Notes: generated by a model from the sequence alone, not told the origin. Shown: positions 8,024-17,396, counted from the first letter of the stretch. The stretch: DNA of 64,000 bases from Selenomonadaceae bacterium (GCA_017553205.1 JAFZMV010000132.1:1-64000); one strand, 5' to 3'. Made by a program: numbers and translations.

Positions 8024-9223
8024 ATGGAGAATCAAGAAAAAATTTTTGAACGCGATGACAAAAATTATTTACCGGTTTTCAATCGTTATAAAATTGTTTT
8101 GGATCGTGGAGAAGGAGTTTATCTCTACGACGTTACAGGAAAAAAATATATTGATTTTCTTGCGGGAATTGCGGTAAATGTTTTGGGACACAATTACAAA
8201 CCGTTAGTCGATGCAATTTCAGAACAGGCGGCAAAAGTCATTCACGTTTCAAATTTGTATTACACGGAACCGCAGGCGAGTGCCGCAGAAAAACTTGTTA
8301 AACTCAGCGGACTGGACAGAGCATTTTTTGCAAATTCGGGAGCGGAGGCAAATGAAGGAGCAATTAAAATTGCAAGAAAATTTGCGAAAAGTTTTTCAGA
8401 AGATAAAGTTCAAATTATAACTGCGTGGCATAGTTTTCACGGAAGAACTTTGGCAACTTTAACCGCAACAGGTCAGCCGAAATATCATAAAGGTTTTGAA
8501 CCGTTGCCGGGCGGTTTTGATTATGTTCACTATAATGACATTGACGAACTTGAGCAAAAAATTTCTGATAAAACTTGTGCCGTCATGCTGGAAACAATTC
8601 AGGGAGAGGGCGGAGTTTATCCGCCGAAAAATAATTATCTGCAGAAAGTCCGCGAACTTTGCGACAAACACAACGCACTTTTAATTTTTGATGAAATTCA
8701 AGCGGGTATCGGCAGGAGCGGAAAATTTTTTGCTTATGAAAAATATAATGTCAAGCCCGATATTGTTACGCTTGCGAAAGGTTTGGCGGGCGGTGTTCCT
8801 ATTGGTGCATTTATCTGCACGGAAAAAGTTGCAAATGCTTTTCATGCCGGAGATCATGGAACAACTTTCGGCGGAAATCCTTTGGCATGTGCGGCGGCTA
8901 ATGTTGTACTTGATACTGTTCCGAATGAAAAATTTTTGTCTGACGTTGAAGAAGTCGGAAATTATTTCAAAAATAAACTCGTCGAACTGCAAAAAAAATA
9001 TCCCGAACAAATTTCAGAAATTCGCGGTGAAGGTTTAATTTTGGGCGTTCAACTTTCTAATCCGAAAAAATCCGGTGTGGAGATTGTCAACGAGTGCATG
9101 AAACGCGGGGCAATTATTAACTGCACGGTCGGAACTGTTTTAAGATTTATTCCGCCGTTGATTATTACGAAGGAACATGTTGACGAAGTTGTAAAAATTC
9201 TTGACGAAGTTTTTGCAGAATAG
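8024..9223 (+). CDS. argD: Acetylornithine aminotransferase
   Basis: ArgD is a class-III PLP aminotransferase of arginine synthesis. It interconverts N-acetylornithine and N-acetylglutamate semialdehyde. The 399-residue protein shows NRYKIVLDRGEGVYLYD, the FANSGAEANEGAIKIARK cofactor-phosphate region, the LIFDEIQAGIGRSG stretch with the PLP-binding Asp, and the TLAKGLAGGVPIGA lysine motif. The start ATG follows AAGAGGTGA at good spacing. No other arg genes are adjacent. Related family members acting on ornithine or GABA share the fold; the close match in motif spacing favours ArgD. Confidence 0.92.
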   Translation: MENQEKIFERDDKNYLPVFNRYKIVLDRGEGVYLYDVTGKKYIDFLAGIAVNVLGHNYKPLVDAISEQAAKVIHVSNLYYTEPQASAAEKLVKLSGLDRAFFANSGAEANEGAIKIARKFAKSFSEDKVQIITAWHSFHGRTLATLTATGQPKYHKGFEPLPGGFDYVHYNDIDELEQKISDKTCAVMLETIQGEGGVYPPKNNYLQKVRELCDKHNALLIFDEIQAGIGRSGKFFAYEKYNVKPDIVTLAKGLAGGVPIGAFICTEKVANAFHAGDHGTTFGGNPLACAAANVVLDTVPNEKFLSDVEEVGNYFKNKLVELQKKYPEQISEIRGEGLILGVQLSNPKKSGVEIVNECMKRGAIINCTVGTVLRFIPPLIITKEHVDEVVKILDEVFAE

Positions 9224-9315
9224 AATTTTATTCTCCTGCAGGAAAATTTTTTTGTTGAAAGAATAACAAGAATAAATTTCACATCTGTTTTGTTAGACGA
9301 AAGGAGAATTTTTGC

Positions 9316-10578
9316 ATGATTGGTGTAAGAAATGTTGTAGCGATTGTTTGCGGCGGAGGGCCCGCTCCCGGAATTAACGCGGTTATTCATTCGGTTGTTA
9401 ATACTGCAAACCGTCATGGTTGGGACGTTCTCGGAATGTACGACGGTTTTTCTCATCTCGGACGCGGTGAAAAATCCTATGTTCGCCTTGATCCTTCCAA
9501 TGTCAACAGAATTCATTTGACAGGCGGTTGTATTTTGAGAATGTCACGTTTTAACCCGACAAAAAAAGAATCCGACCTCCGCACTGTTGTTGATACTTTG
9601 ACAGAACTCGGCGTTGGTTATCTCGTCACAATCGGCGGTGATGATACTGCTTTCAGTTCCTCAAAAGTTTCTGAATATGCCCGCCAGCTCGGCAGAACAA
9701 TCAATGTTGTTCACGTTCCGAAAACTATTGATAATGACTTGCCTTTGCCTGAAGGTATTCCCACTTTTGGTTTTGAAACTGCTCGTGCATTCGGCACAAC
9801 AGAAATTCAAAATTTGATGGAAGATGCCCGCACTTCAAATAATCGCTGGTATTTTACTATCGCAATGGGAAGAACTGCAGGACATTTGGCACTTGGTATG
9901 GGACGCAGTGCAGGTGCGGCGGTTACAATTATTCCTGAAGAATTCCCGCAGGAAAAAATTCGCCTTCAGCAGATTGTTGACATTATTCTCGGCTCGATTG
10001 TCAAACGCTATCTCACCGGCAAAAATTACGGTGTAGCCGTTATCGCAGAAGGTGTTATCGAAAAAATTGCTGAAGAAGATTTTGCAGAAATCGGAAATGT
10101 TGTTCTTGATGAGCATGGTCATATTCGTTATGCTGAATTGGACTTCGGCGAAATTCTTAAGCAGAAAGTTTTGGCTGAACTCAAAAGACTGGGACTTAAT
10201 TTCTCAATCGTCGATAAAGAACTCGGCTACGAATTCCGCTGTGCCGCTCCTATCGCTTATGACATCGACTATGCAAGAAGTCTTGGTTATGAGGCAATGC
10301 AGTTCTTGTTCAGAGGAGAAAGCGGAGCACTTATCACAGTTCAAGACAATAAAGCAGTTCCCATGCGTTTTGAAGATATTCGCGATCCGGCAACAGGAAA
10401 AACTTTTGTTCGCCGCGTAAATATCAATTCAGTTCACTACAAAATTGCTCGCGGTTTCATGATGCGTCTTGAAAAAGCAGATTTGGACGACGCAAGATTT
10501 GCAAACGCTTTCAGAATGGAACCAGAAGAATTTAAAAACCGCTACAACTATCTTTTCGACGACGAACCCACAATCTGA
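9316..10578 (+). CDS. pfp: Pyrophosphate-dependent 6-phosphofructokinase
   Basis: This 420-residue phosphofructokinase phosphorylates fructose 6-phosphate. Two diagnostic positions indicate PPi rather than ATP as donor. The phosphate-binding loop reads GGDDTAFSS, with Asp where ATP enzymes carry Gly. The catalytic segment reads PKTIDND, with Lys where ATP enzymes usually carry Gly. The N-terminus GGGPAPGINAVI and the MGRTAGHLALG motif are present. The length exceeds the 320 residues of ATP-PfkA, and the C-terminal third carries the extra region seen in long PFKs. The enzyme would make glycolysis reversible at this step and save ATP. A strong terminator follows. Confidence 0.9.
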   Translation: MIGVRNVVAIVCGGGPAPGINAVIHSVVNTANRHGWDVLGMYDGFSHLGRGEKSYVRLDPSNVNRIHLTGGCILRMSRFNPTKKESDLRTVVDTLTELGVGYLVTIGGDDTAFSSSKVSEYARQLGRTINVVHVPKTIDNDLPLPEGIPTFGFETARAFGTTEIQNLMEDARTSNNRWYFTIAMGRTAGHLALGMGRSAGAAVTIIPEEFPQEKIRLQQIVDIILGSIVKRYLTGKNYGVAVIAEGVIEKIAEEDFAEIGNVVLDEHGHIRYAELDFGEILKQKVLAELKRLGLNFSIVDKELGYEFRCAAPIAYDIDYARSLGYEAMQFLFRGESGALITVQDNKAVPMRFEDIRDPATGKTFVRRVNINSVHYKIARGFMMRLEKADLDDARFANAFRMEPEEFKNRYNYLFDDEPTI

Positions 10579-10600
10579 TAAAAAATTTTTCGTAACATAA

Positions 10601-10648
10601 AAAAACACCTCTCGAAATGCTTTACCGGCATCAAAGGAGGTGTTTTTA
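10601..10648 (+). terminator. Rho-independent terminator after pfp
   Basis: AAAACACCTC (10602-10611) pairs with GAGGTGTTTT (10637-10646) around a 25-nt loop that can form its own small stem, followed by TTATTTTT. Confidence 0.85.
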
Positions 10649-10767
10649 TTTTTCGCAAGTGTTAATAAAGGGAATCAGTATAATAATTGATATAGTTGCG
10701 TTTGATATACAGTTTTTTATGGCGTGATATAAATTTTTGTGTTAAAATCAGTGCGGAGGTGTCAAAG

Positions 10768-11733
10768 GTGGATTATTTACTTGTAATTTTGGCGACAGTC
10801 GCAGTGATTTTTGGCGGAAAGGCGGCTTGGGACTGGAAAAAAAATCGTACTCCAAGACTTGACCTTGACGCTATTGAAGAGGATAGAGCCGAATATCTTC
10901 AGCAGAATTTTGAAAAGGCGACAAACGATTACAGATATATTGAAGAGGCACGAAAAAATATTTCCGACAGAGAACTTGCCCGACAGCTTGAAAAAATGCA
11001 GGGTATCGCGAAAAATTTATTGTCGAATCTCGAACAAAATCCCGACAGAATTTCTTTGGCGTATAAATTTATTGATTATTATCAAGACCGTGCAGTAAAA
11101 ATCGTCAAACAATATCAAGACCTTGAGGCGACTCAACTTTCTACAGATAAAATCCGCGATTTAAAAGACAGAATGAAAACAACTTTATCGGCACTTGACG
11201 AGGCTTATAAAGATCAGTTTGAACACGTCTTAAACGATCAAATAATTTCTGCAGATGCTGAATTAAAAGTTATGGAACAACAACTGGACGCGGAAGGAAT
11301 AAAAAGAAAAACTGTTGAAGTCGGCGAAGTCGATGAATATGGAAATGTAAGAATTGATACTGATCTTTTGGATCAGCCTTTGGGCGGAGTTGCAAGAAAA
11401 AATCTTCCCGTTCCTCAAGTTACAAGAAGAATCAGAAAAAGAACAGCAGAATATAATGACTTGCCGCAAATTTTTCCGGAAGAAGACAGACCTCATATAG
11501 TTCAAAGAAAATTGATTCAGTCTGCACTTGCAATTTTCTTCGGAACATTCGGAGCCCACAAATTTTATCAAGGAAAAACCTTTCAGGGGATTTTATATGT
11601 TTTGTTATGCTGGACTTCTTTACCGACTTGGATAAGTTTTATAGAGGGAATACGTTATTTATTCATGCCGATTGAAGATTTTTACGAACAGTACATGGAC
11701 GACGACAGAAGACGCGGAGGCAGAAGACGTTAA
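10768..11733 (+). CDS. XpaC-like protein fused to a C-terminal TM2 domain
   Basis: The ORF is open from 10696. The likely start is GTG at 10768 with GGAGGT 7 nt upstream, giving 321 residues. Residues 1-20 form a membrane helix (YLLVILATVAVIFGG). Residues about 45-200 are helical and match, from memory, the XpaC/5-bromo-4-chloroindolyl phosphate hydrolysis family (LLSNLEQNP, AYKFIDYYQDRAVKIV). After a linker, residues about 262-315 form a TM2 domain with the GTFGAHKFYQG motif between two hydrophobic helices. XpaC in Bacillus pairs with TelA; no telA is seen here. The biochemical role is unknown. The next gene starts 20 nt downstream. Confidence 0.75.
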   Translation: MDYLLVILATVAVIFGGKAAWDWKKNRTPRLDLDAIEEDRAEYLQQNFEKATNDYRYIEEARKNISDRELARQLEKMQGIAKNLLSNLEQNPDRISLAYKFIDYYQDRAVKIVKQYQDLEATQLSTDKIRDLKDRMKTTLSALDEAYKDQFEHVLNDQIISADAELKVMEQQLDAEGIKRKTVEVGEVDEYGNVRIDTDLLDQPLGGVARKNLPVPQVTRRIRKRTAEYNDLPQIFPEEDRPHIVQRKLIQSALAIFFGTFGAHKFYQGKTFQGILYVLLCWTSLPTWISFIEGIRYLFMPIEDFYEQYMDDDRRRGGRRR

Positions 11734-11753
11734 AACGTTAGGAAGTGATTTTT

Positions 11754-12200
11754 TTGAGACAGGTTGGAATTTTCGGAAAAAGAAAGAGCGGAAAATCTGC
11801 TCTGATGTACGCACTCACTCATCACAAGATGACGCAGGAAACAAATTACAGTGCAATGGAAATTGGCGGAGTCGGCAAAATTATGCTGGTCGATACTGTC
11901 GGAGTTGATGTAGAAAAATCCGGTGCAGAAAAATCCGCCGAAAGCATGGAAGCGGCGGTTATGTTAATTTCAAATGATTCTTTTGATTTGGAAATGGCAT
12001 GGCTCAGCAGACTCAGAAAAATCGGTGTAGAAGTTATTTTGGCAGTCAGTCAGGCTGATAAATTTTCAGACGGCGGAAAATCTTTAGCCGCCGCAGTCCG
12101 TGAAGTTTCTGGAATGAATGTAATTTGTATCAGTGCAAAAACAGGAATCGGAATTGAAGAACTCAACAAGGAAATTTTACACAAACTGGCGGAAAAATAA
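11754..12200 (+). CDS. Miniature P-loop GTPase (HydF/Era-like G domain only)
   Basis: The protein has about 148 residues and is essentially one G domain. G1 is GIFGKRKSGKS, G3 is DTVG, and a G5-like ISAKTGIGIEEL follows. The G4 motif is SQAD instead of NKxD, so base specificity may be relaxed. The N-terminus resembles HydF, the [FeFe]-hydrogenase maturation GTPase, but its dimerisation and cluster-binding domains are absent. The best start is TTG at 11754 (AGGAAG 8 nt upstream); GTG at 11745 is too close to the site. It forms an operon with the XpaC/TM2 gene and may act at the membrane with it. Confidence 0.75.
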   Translation: MRQVGIFGKRKSGKSALMYALTHHKMTQETNYSAMEIGGVGKIMLVDTVGVDVEKSGAEKSAESMEAAVMLISNDSFDLEMAWLSRLRKIGVEVILAVSQADKFSDGGKSLAAAVREVSGMNVICISAKTGIGIEELNKEILHKLAEK

Positions 12201-12208
12201 TTTTGAAC

Positions 12209-12255
12209 AAAAAAAACACCTTTCAAAAGTTGTAAAAATGAAGGGTGTTTTTTTA
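12209..12255 (+). terminator. Rho-independent terminator
   Basis: AAAACACCTT (12213-12222) pairs with AAGGGTGTTTT (12241-12251) and is followed by TTTATT. It ends the XpaC/GTPase transcript. Confidence 0.85.
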
Positions 12256-12363
12256 TTGTCTGTGTTACCATCTACGGCAGGAAATGAAATAAAAAAATAG
12301 AATAAATTTTCAAAATTTAGTGAGTTTTGTCACAGGTATTATTTTTTTAAGGGAGTGGTTTTC

Positions 12364-13704
12364 GTGGAAATGTTCATAGGATTTTTAGTCCTGCTGGCGT
12401 GTCTGCTTATAGGCGTACGTCATGGAGGAATCGGACTTGCCGTAATAAGCGGCATCGGTCTGGTGATTTTTGTTTTTGTATTCGGTTACAAGCCCGGCAA
12501 TCCGCCAATAGACGTTATGTTGACAATTTTGGCGGTTGTAACTTGTGCGGGATTTCTTCAAACTTCAGGCGGTTTAACAGTTATGTTGAAATACGCCGAA
12601 CAATTTTTAAGGAATAATCCAAAACATGTAACAATTCTTGCACCTTTAACAACATGGTTTTTAACTGTCTTGTGCGGAACAGGTCACGTTGTTTATACAA
12701 TGTTCCCGATTATTTATGATATTGCAATTAAACAAAATATCCGTCCAGAAAGACCAATGGCGGTTTCTTCAGTTGCATCTCAGATGGGAATTTGTGCATC
12801 ACCTGTTTCGGTTGCTATCGTTTCTATTGTCGGTTTTATGGCTACTGCGGGACATCATTACACAATCGCCCAAATTTTGGCGGTGTCAATTCCTGCAACA
12901 GGTTTGGGAGTATTTTTTGCGGCTCTTTGGAGTTATAGACGCGGCAAAGAACTTGCTGACGATGAACAATTCCAAGCATTTATCAAAGACCCCGAAAATA
13001 AAGAATATGTTTACGGCGAATCCGAATCACTGCTCGATAAAGAACTTCCGAAAAGTTTTTATCATGCAATGTATATTTTCTTCGGCGGAATTGCTGTTAT
13101 TGCGATTCTCGGAAATTTCCCCGATCTTCTCCCGCACTTCCCTGACGCTAAAGGAAATATGAAAGCCGTTTCAATGACTGCAGTTATTCAGATGGTTATG
13201 TTATTGGTTGCGTCTTGTATCCTTTTCGCCTGCAAAGTTAAAGCAAAAGACGTGGGCAACAGCCAAGTTTTTAAATCAGGTATCGTTGCATTAGTTTCCG
13301 TTTACGGTGTTGCATGGATGGCGAATACATTTTTCTCTGCACATATGGCATTTTTGAAAGATTTTCTCGGCAGTGCTGTAGCTGAATATCCTTGGGCTTT
13401 TGCGATTATTGCTTTCTTGACTTCCAAACTCGTCAACTCACAGGCGGCGGCTATTGCTATAGTTTTCCCGATGGCTTTGAGTGTCGGAATGGATCCCGTT
13501 ATTTTGATGTCATTTATCAGTGCTTGTTACGGTTATTTCTTCCTGCCGACTTATCCTTCAGACCTTGCTTGTATCGGTTTTGACCGTTCAGGTACTACAA
13601 GAATCGGAAAATATATTTTGAATCACTCTTTCATGATTCCCGGTTTAATCGGAGTTATAAGCGGTTGCTGTGTCGGTTTTGTCATGGCTCATATCGTTTT
13701 GTAA
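12364..13704 (+). CDS. dcuB: Anaerobic C4-dicarboxylate transporter, DcuA/DcuB family
   Basis: This 446-residue polytopic transporter exchanges fumarate, malate or aspartate for succinate in anaerobes. It matches the family along its length: IGVRHGGIGLAVISGIGL and GYKPGNPPIDVML near the N-terminus, LTVLCGTGHVVYT, RPERPMAVSSVASQMGI, SPVSVAIVSIV and the C-terminal YPSDLACIGFDRSGTTRIG. Of GTG 12355, GTG 12364 and ATG 12370 I choose 12364, which is 8 nt after AAGGGAG. Whether it is DcuA- or DcuB-like cannot be settled by eye. A fumarate-respiring or aspartate-fermenting lifestyle is implied. It is monocistronic, between two terminators. Confidence 0.92.
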   Translation: MEMFIGFLVLLACLLIGVRHGGIGLAVISGIGLVIFVFVFGYKPGNPPIDVMLTILAVVTCAGFLQTSGGLTVMLKYAEQFLRNNPKHVTILAPLTTWFLTVLCGTGHVVYTMFPIIYDIAIKQNIRPERPMAVSSVASQMGICASPVSVAIVSIVGFMATAGHHYTIAQILAVSIPATGLGVFFAALWSYRRGKELADDEQFQAFIKDPENKEYVYGESESLLDKELPKSFYHAMYIFFGGIAVIAILGNFPDLLPHFPDAKGNMKAVSMTAVIQMVMLLVASCILFACKVKAKDVGNSQVFKSGIVALVSVYGVAWMANTFFSAHMAFLKDFLGSAVAEYPWAFAIIAFLTSKLVNSQAAAIAIVFPMALSVGMDPVILMSFISACYGYFFLPTYPSDLACIGFDRSGTTRIGKYILNHSFMIPGLIGVISGCCVGFVMAHIVL

Positions 13705-13738
13705 ATAAATTTTTGTAGGAAAATTTTATAACAGTATC

Positions 13739-13774
13739 GAATAACCTTATAAAAAGTAGGGTTATTTTTTTTTT
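13739..13774 (+). terminator. Rho-independent terminator close to the chemoreceptor start
   Basis: ATAACCTTA (13741-13749) pairs with TAGGGTTAT (13757-13765), followed by nine T. It ends about 28 nt before the ATG of the chemoreceptor gene. Confidence 0.8.
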
Positions 13775-13801
13775 AAATTATTTTTTAAGGCGGGGGGCTT
13801 T

Positions 13802-15817
13802 ATGAATACTCAAACTGTAAAAGGAAAAATTTTAATTTTTGTTCTGCCGATTGTTATAATTGGGCTTGTAGTTTTATCTGCGGTAATTTTTAATTACATG
13901 AAGGGAAGTTTTGAAGAACAAATCATAACAAGCAGTCTGAAAAATACTCAAGAAGTCAGCGAAGGTATTTCTGAATGGCTTGATAAAAGAATGATGGAAA
14001 CTCATGAAACTGCCTCTGCACCATTTGCAAAAAATGTGGATGCAAATGCTTTAAATCAAAATAATATTTACCGCTTGAAACTCATGCAGGAACGTTATCC
14101 CGGAGTTTATGACAGTGTAAGCTGGGGACCTTTCGACGGTTCAGGAGTTTTATACGGGCAAACTTCAAGCGGCTTTAAAGAAATGCACAATAAAGAAAAA
14201 GCATGGTACAAACAAACCATGACGGCGGCTCAAGAATCTTTTATGTCGTCGCCTGTTATTTCACAAGCTACGGGAAAAATTATTGTGAACTCCATAGCCG
14301 TTGCAAAAAATGATGCGGGACAACCTTCCGCCATGATTCTTGCGGCAATTTATGTTCAAGCAGTTATGGATAAAGTTCAAGAATTAAAATTGAGTGAAAG
14401 CGGTTACAGTTTGCTTGTTTCAAAAGAAGGCGTTTATATCGTCAATCCCGATGAAAATGCCATTATGCAAAAAAATATTTCTGCTGAAGAAGATCCCGCA
14501 CTTGTTGAACTCGGAAGAAAAATGTTGAGCGGAGAAAGCGGAGTTTATAATTTCACCGACAAAAACGGCGACGAAATGACAGCTTTTTACAGTTCGATAG
14601 AATCGACGGGCTGGGGTATGGCTACTCTTGCATATGACAGCGAACTTTTTGCACCTGTTCAAAATATGTTGAAAATCATGGTAATTATTTCTTTCGTTCT
14701 GTTGGTTTTAATTTCAGGCGGAATTTTATTCACAGTCAACAAAATTATGAGTCCTCTCGGAATTATGATGGAAGAAATGCACAATTTGGCAGAAGGTGAT
14801 TTCAGGGACAGACCGTCAAAAATTGATTCTTCGGACGAACTTGGATTATTGGCACAGGCAGTCAGAGAAATGAGAAATAAAGTTGCAAAAGTCATGCAGT
14901 CGGTTAATTCGTCGGCACAAAGTTTATCAGCGTCGGCTGAAGAATTAAACGCAACAACAGATCAATCCGCTTTGGCGGCTAATCAAGTAGCACAATCCAT
15001 TGTAAAAGTTGCTGAAGGAACTAACCAACAATTAGACGCAGTAAATGCAACATCGGGAGCAGTTGAACATTTGAACGAGGCAATTCAACTCATGGCAACT
15101 GATGCGGAAACTGCAGCGGCAAGAAGTCGTGAAGCATCAGCTATTGCACGCGAAGGCGGAGCAACTTTGGAAATTGCTATAAATCAAATTAAGTCTATAG
15201 AAAATTCTTCACAGCAAACTACAAACGCGGTTATGGCACTTGGCGAAAATTCTCAAAAAATCGGTCAAATTGTTGATACTATTTCCGGAATTGCAGAGCA
15301 GACAAATTTACTTGCACTTAATGCAGCAATAGAGGCGGCAAGAGCTGGAGAACATGGCAGAGGTTTTGCAGTCGTTTCTGATGAAGTCCGAAAACTTGCA
15401 GAATCCAGCAGAGAGGCGGCTCAACAAATTGCCGACCTTGTACAAGTTACTCAAGACGACACCACAAAAGCCATCAACGACATGGAAAAAGGCTTGGAAG
15501 AAGTCAAAACAGGTACGGAAAATATTATTTCTATGGGCGAGGCGTTCAGAAAAATTATAGACATTGTTGAAGAAGTCAGTACTCAAATGCAGGATATTTC
15601 GGGAGCAACACGCGACATGGCAGACAACGGAAAAGAAATTGTCGAACATGTAAAACTTATCGGAGAAACCAGCAGAACCGCAGCGGAAGAGGCTGAAACG
15701 GTCAGTGCGGCAACTGAAGAACAAACTGCATCTGTCCATGAAATTGCATCAGAAAGTACAAACCTTACAAGAATGGCGGGTGAACTTCAACAGGACGTTC
15801 AAAAATTTAAGTTATGA
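13802..15817 (+). CDS. Methyl-accepting chemotaxis protein with extracytoplasmic Cache-type sensor
   Basis: The 671-residue receptor has a membrane helix at residues 9-29 and a periplasmic sensor of about 250 residues. The sensor carries Cache-like features ([48 protein letters not shown]). A second helix at about 288-310, a HAMP domain and a long cytoplasmic coiled coil follow. The signalling tip [19 protein letters not shown] is intact, so it should couple to CheW/CheA. The ligand is unknown; dCache domains commonly bind amino or organic acids. No che genes are in the window. A terminator-like hairpin sits just before its ribosome-binding site. Confidence 0.94.
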   Translation: MNTQTVKGKILIFVLPIVIIGLVVLSAVIFNYMKGSFEEQIITSSLKNTQEVSEGISEWLDKRMMETHETASAPFAKNVDANALNQNNIYRLKLMQERYPGVYDSVSWGPFDGSGVLYGQTSSGFKEMHNKEKAWYKQTMTAAQESFMSSPVISQATGKIIVNSIAVAKNDAGQPSAMILAAIYVQAVMDKVQELKLSESGYSLLVSKEGVYIVNPDENAIMQKNISAEEDPALVELGRKMLSGESGVYNFTDKNGDEMTAFYSSIESTGWGMATLAYDSELFAPVQNMLKIMVIISFVLLVLISGGILFTVNKIMSPLGIMMEEMHNLAEGDFRDRPSKIDSSDELGLLAQAVREMRNKVAKVMQSVNSSAQSLSASAEELNATTDQSALAANQVAQSIVKVAEGTNQQLDAVNATSGAVEHLNEAIQLMATDAETAAARSREASAIAREGGATLEIAINQIKSIENSSQQTTNAVMALGENSQKIGQIVDTISGIAEQTNLLALNAAIEAARAGEHGRGFAVVSDEVRKLAESSREAAQQIADLVQVTQDDTTKAINDMEKGLEEVKTGTENIISMGEAFRKIIDIVEEVSTQMQDISGATRDMADNGKEIVEHVKLIGETSRTAAEEAETVSAATEEQTASVHEIASESTNLTRMAGELQQDVQKFKL

Positions 15818-15836
15818 AAAAATAAAAATTTTATCC

Positions 15837-15901
15837 AAAAGCGGCGATAATTCAATTAAGAATTTTAATTCCAAATTGGAACAGTATGTCGCCGTTTTTT
15901 T
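15837..15901 (+). terminator. Long hairpin with T-tract between chemoreceptor and hisH
   Basis: AAAAGCGGCGA (15837-15847) pairs with GTCGCCGTTTT at its far end (15888-15898), with further inner pairing of AATT-rich arms. Seven T follow. The hairpin ends less than 40 nt before hisH. Confidence 0.8.
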
Positions 15902-15938
15902 GTGATTTGAAAAAAATTTTTTGAAAGGAAAATATTTT

Positions 15939-16538
15939 ATGACAGCTTTAATTGATTACGGGGCAGGAAATTTATACAGCGTTGAAAAGGCTTTAACGGC
16001 AGTCGGTGCAGATGTAAAAGTTACCAGCAATAAGGAAGATTTAAAACGAGCAAAAAAAATTATTTTGCCGGGCGTGGGAGCTTTTGGCGATTGTATGAAA
16101 AATTTGGAATCAACAGGCTTAATTCCGACAATTTTGGAAGAAGTTGCGGCAGGAAAATTTTTACTTGGAATTTGCGTAGGATTGCAGATTTTATTTGAAG
16201 AGAGTGAAGAATCACCAAATGTAAAAGGACTGGGAATTTTTAAAGGCAAAGTGAAAAAAATTTCTGCCGAAAATTTAAAAGTTCCTCATATGGGCTGGAA
16301 CTCTGTTGAAATAAAAAATTCAAAAATTTTTTCAGGTGTGGAAAATAAATCGTATTTTTATTTTGTTCACAGTTTTCACGCAATGCCCGACGATAAAAAT
16401 TTGGTAACGGTTTCAACTGACTACGGCGAAAAAATTACTGCGGCTGTTGAACATAAAAATATTTTTGCCGTGCAATTTCACCCTGAAAAATCCGGAGATG
16501 TCGGTTTAAGAGTTTTGAAAAATTTTCTCTCGTTATAA
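15939..16538 (+). CDS. hisH: Imidazole glycerol phosphate synthase, glutaminase subunit HisH
   Basis: HisH releases ammonia from glutamine and channels it to HisF in histidine synthesis. The 199-residue class-I amidotransferase has the LPGVGAFGDCM oxyanion region, the nucleophile Cys in LGICVGLQ, and the catalytic His-Glu pair in QFHPEKSG. The PHMGWN and VHSFH segments are also typical. The ATG at 15939 follows AAAGGA by 9 nt. A TTG at 15921 would add six residues and lacks a site. No hisF or other his gene is adjacent. The stop codon overlaps a heptamer-type intergenic repeat. Confidence 0.93.
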   Translation: MTALIDYGAGNLYSVEKALTAVGADVKVTSNKEDLKRAKKIILPGVGAFGDCMKNLESTGLIPTILEEVAAGKFLLGICVGLQILFEESEESPNVKGLGIFKGKVKKISAENLKVPHMGWNSVEIKNSKIFSGVENKSYFYFVHSFHAMPDDKNLVTVSTDYGEKITAAVEHKNIFAVQFHPEKSGDVGLRVLKNFLSL

Positions 16539-16562
16539 TTCCTAATTTCACATTCCTAATTG
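16537..16562. repeat. Heptamer-type intergenic repeat, single arm
   Basis: AATTCCTAATTTCACATTCC continues with TAATTG. This is one arm of the element found throughout the ribosomal operon, beginning inside the hisH stop codon. The partner arm is missing. Confidence 0.6.
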
Positions 16563-16634
16563 TTATGGGCAGGATACTTTTTTTTTTCGGCGAATTTAGG
16601 AAAAAATTTTTATCTGAAAGAAGGTTTTGCGGGA

Positions 16635-17396
16635 GTGGCTAGGATTATGGCAGTCGCGAATCAAAAAGGCGGAGTCGGCAAGACTACAACCGCCGTTAAT
16701 TTGAGTGCGTCCCTTGCTGATTTAGGAAAAAGAATTCTGCTTGTTGACTGCGATCCTCAAGGAAATGCAACGGGAGGATTCGGGATAAATAAATCTACTG
16801 TTACAAAAACAATTTACGATGTTTTAATAAATAATATTGACGTAAAATATGCTCTGCAGATGACACCTTACGGAGTAAATGTCATTCCTGCCAATATAAA
16901 TTTAGCCGGTGCAGAAATTGAAATGGTAAGTTTAATGGCACGGGAAACAAAACTTCGTGCATCTTTAAATCAAGTTCGTGATGACTACGATTTTATTTTG
17001 ATTGACTGTCCGCCGTCTTTGGGACTTTTAACGGTAAATGCTTTGACTGCGGCAGATTCGATTATTATTCCGATTCAGTGCGAATTTTATGCACTCGAAG
17101 GAGTTGCACAACTTTTAAATACTATTGAAATTGTCAGAAGTAATTTAAATCCCCTGCTTGCATTTGAAGGGCTTGTTATGACTATGTTTGATATTCGCAC
17201 AAATTTGAGCCGTCAAGTTGTCGATGAAGTCAAAAGTAATTTCGGCGGCTTGGTTTATGATACGATTATTCCGCGTAGTGTCAGACTTTCTGAGGCTCCA
17301 AGTTACGGCAAGCCGGTTATAGCTTATGACAGAAAATCCAGAAGTGCGGAAGTTTATTTAAGACTTGCTGAGGAGGTTTTAAGTCGTGTCAAGTAA
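16635..17396 (+). CDS. parA: Chromosome-partitioning ATPase ParA (Soj)
   Basis: This 253-residue deviant-Walker ATPase binds DNA non-specifically and drives segregation of ParB-parS complexes. The P-loop KGGVGKTTT carries the signature lysine of the ParA/MinD family. DCDPQGNAT and LIDCPPSLGLLTVNA follow. The ORF is open from 16560. I take GTG at 16635, so that the protein starts (M)ARIMAVANQKGG as in Soj, with GAAAGAAGG about 10 nt upstream. The stop lies inside parB (11-nt overlap), so the two are translationally coupled. The usual rnpA/gid/jag origin neighbours are absent. Confidence 0.95.
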   Translation: MARIMAVANQKGGVGKTTTAVNLSASLADLGKRILLVDCDPQGNATGGFGINKSTVTKTIYDVLINNIDVKYALQMTPYGVNVIPANINLAGAEIEMVSLMARETKLRASLNQVRDDYDFILIDCPPSLGLLTVNALTAADSIIIPIQCEFYALEGVAQLLNTIEIVRSNLNPLLAFEGLVMTMFDIRTNLSRQVVDEVKSNFGGLVYDTIIPRSVRLSEAPSYGKPVIAYDRKSRSAEVYLRLAEEVLSRVK

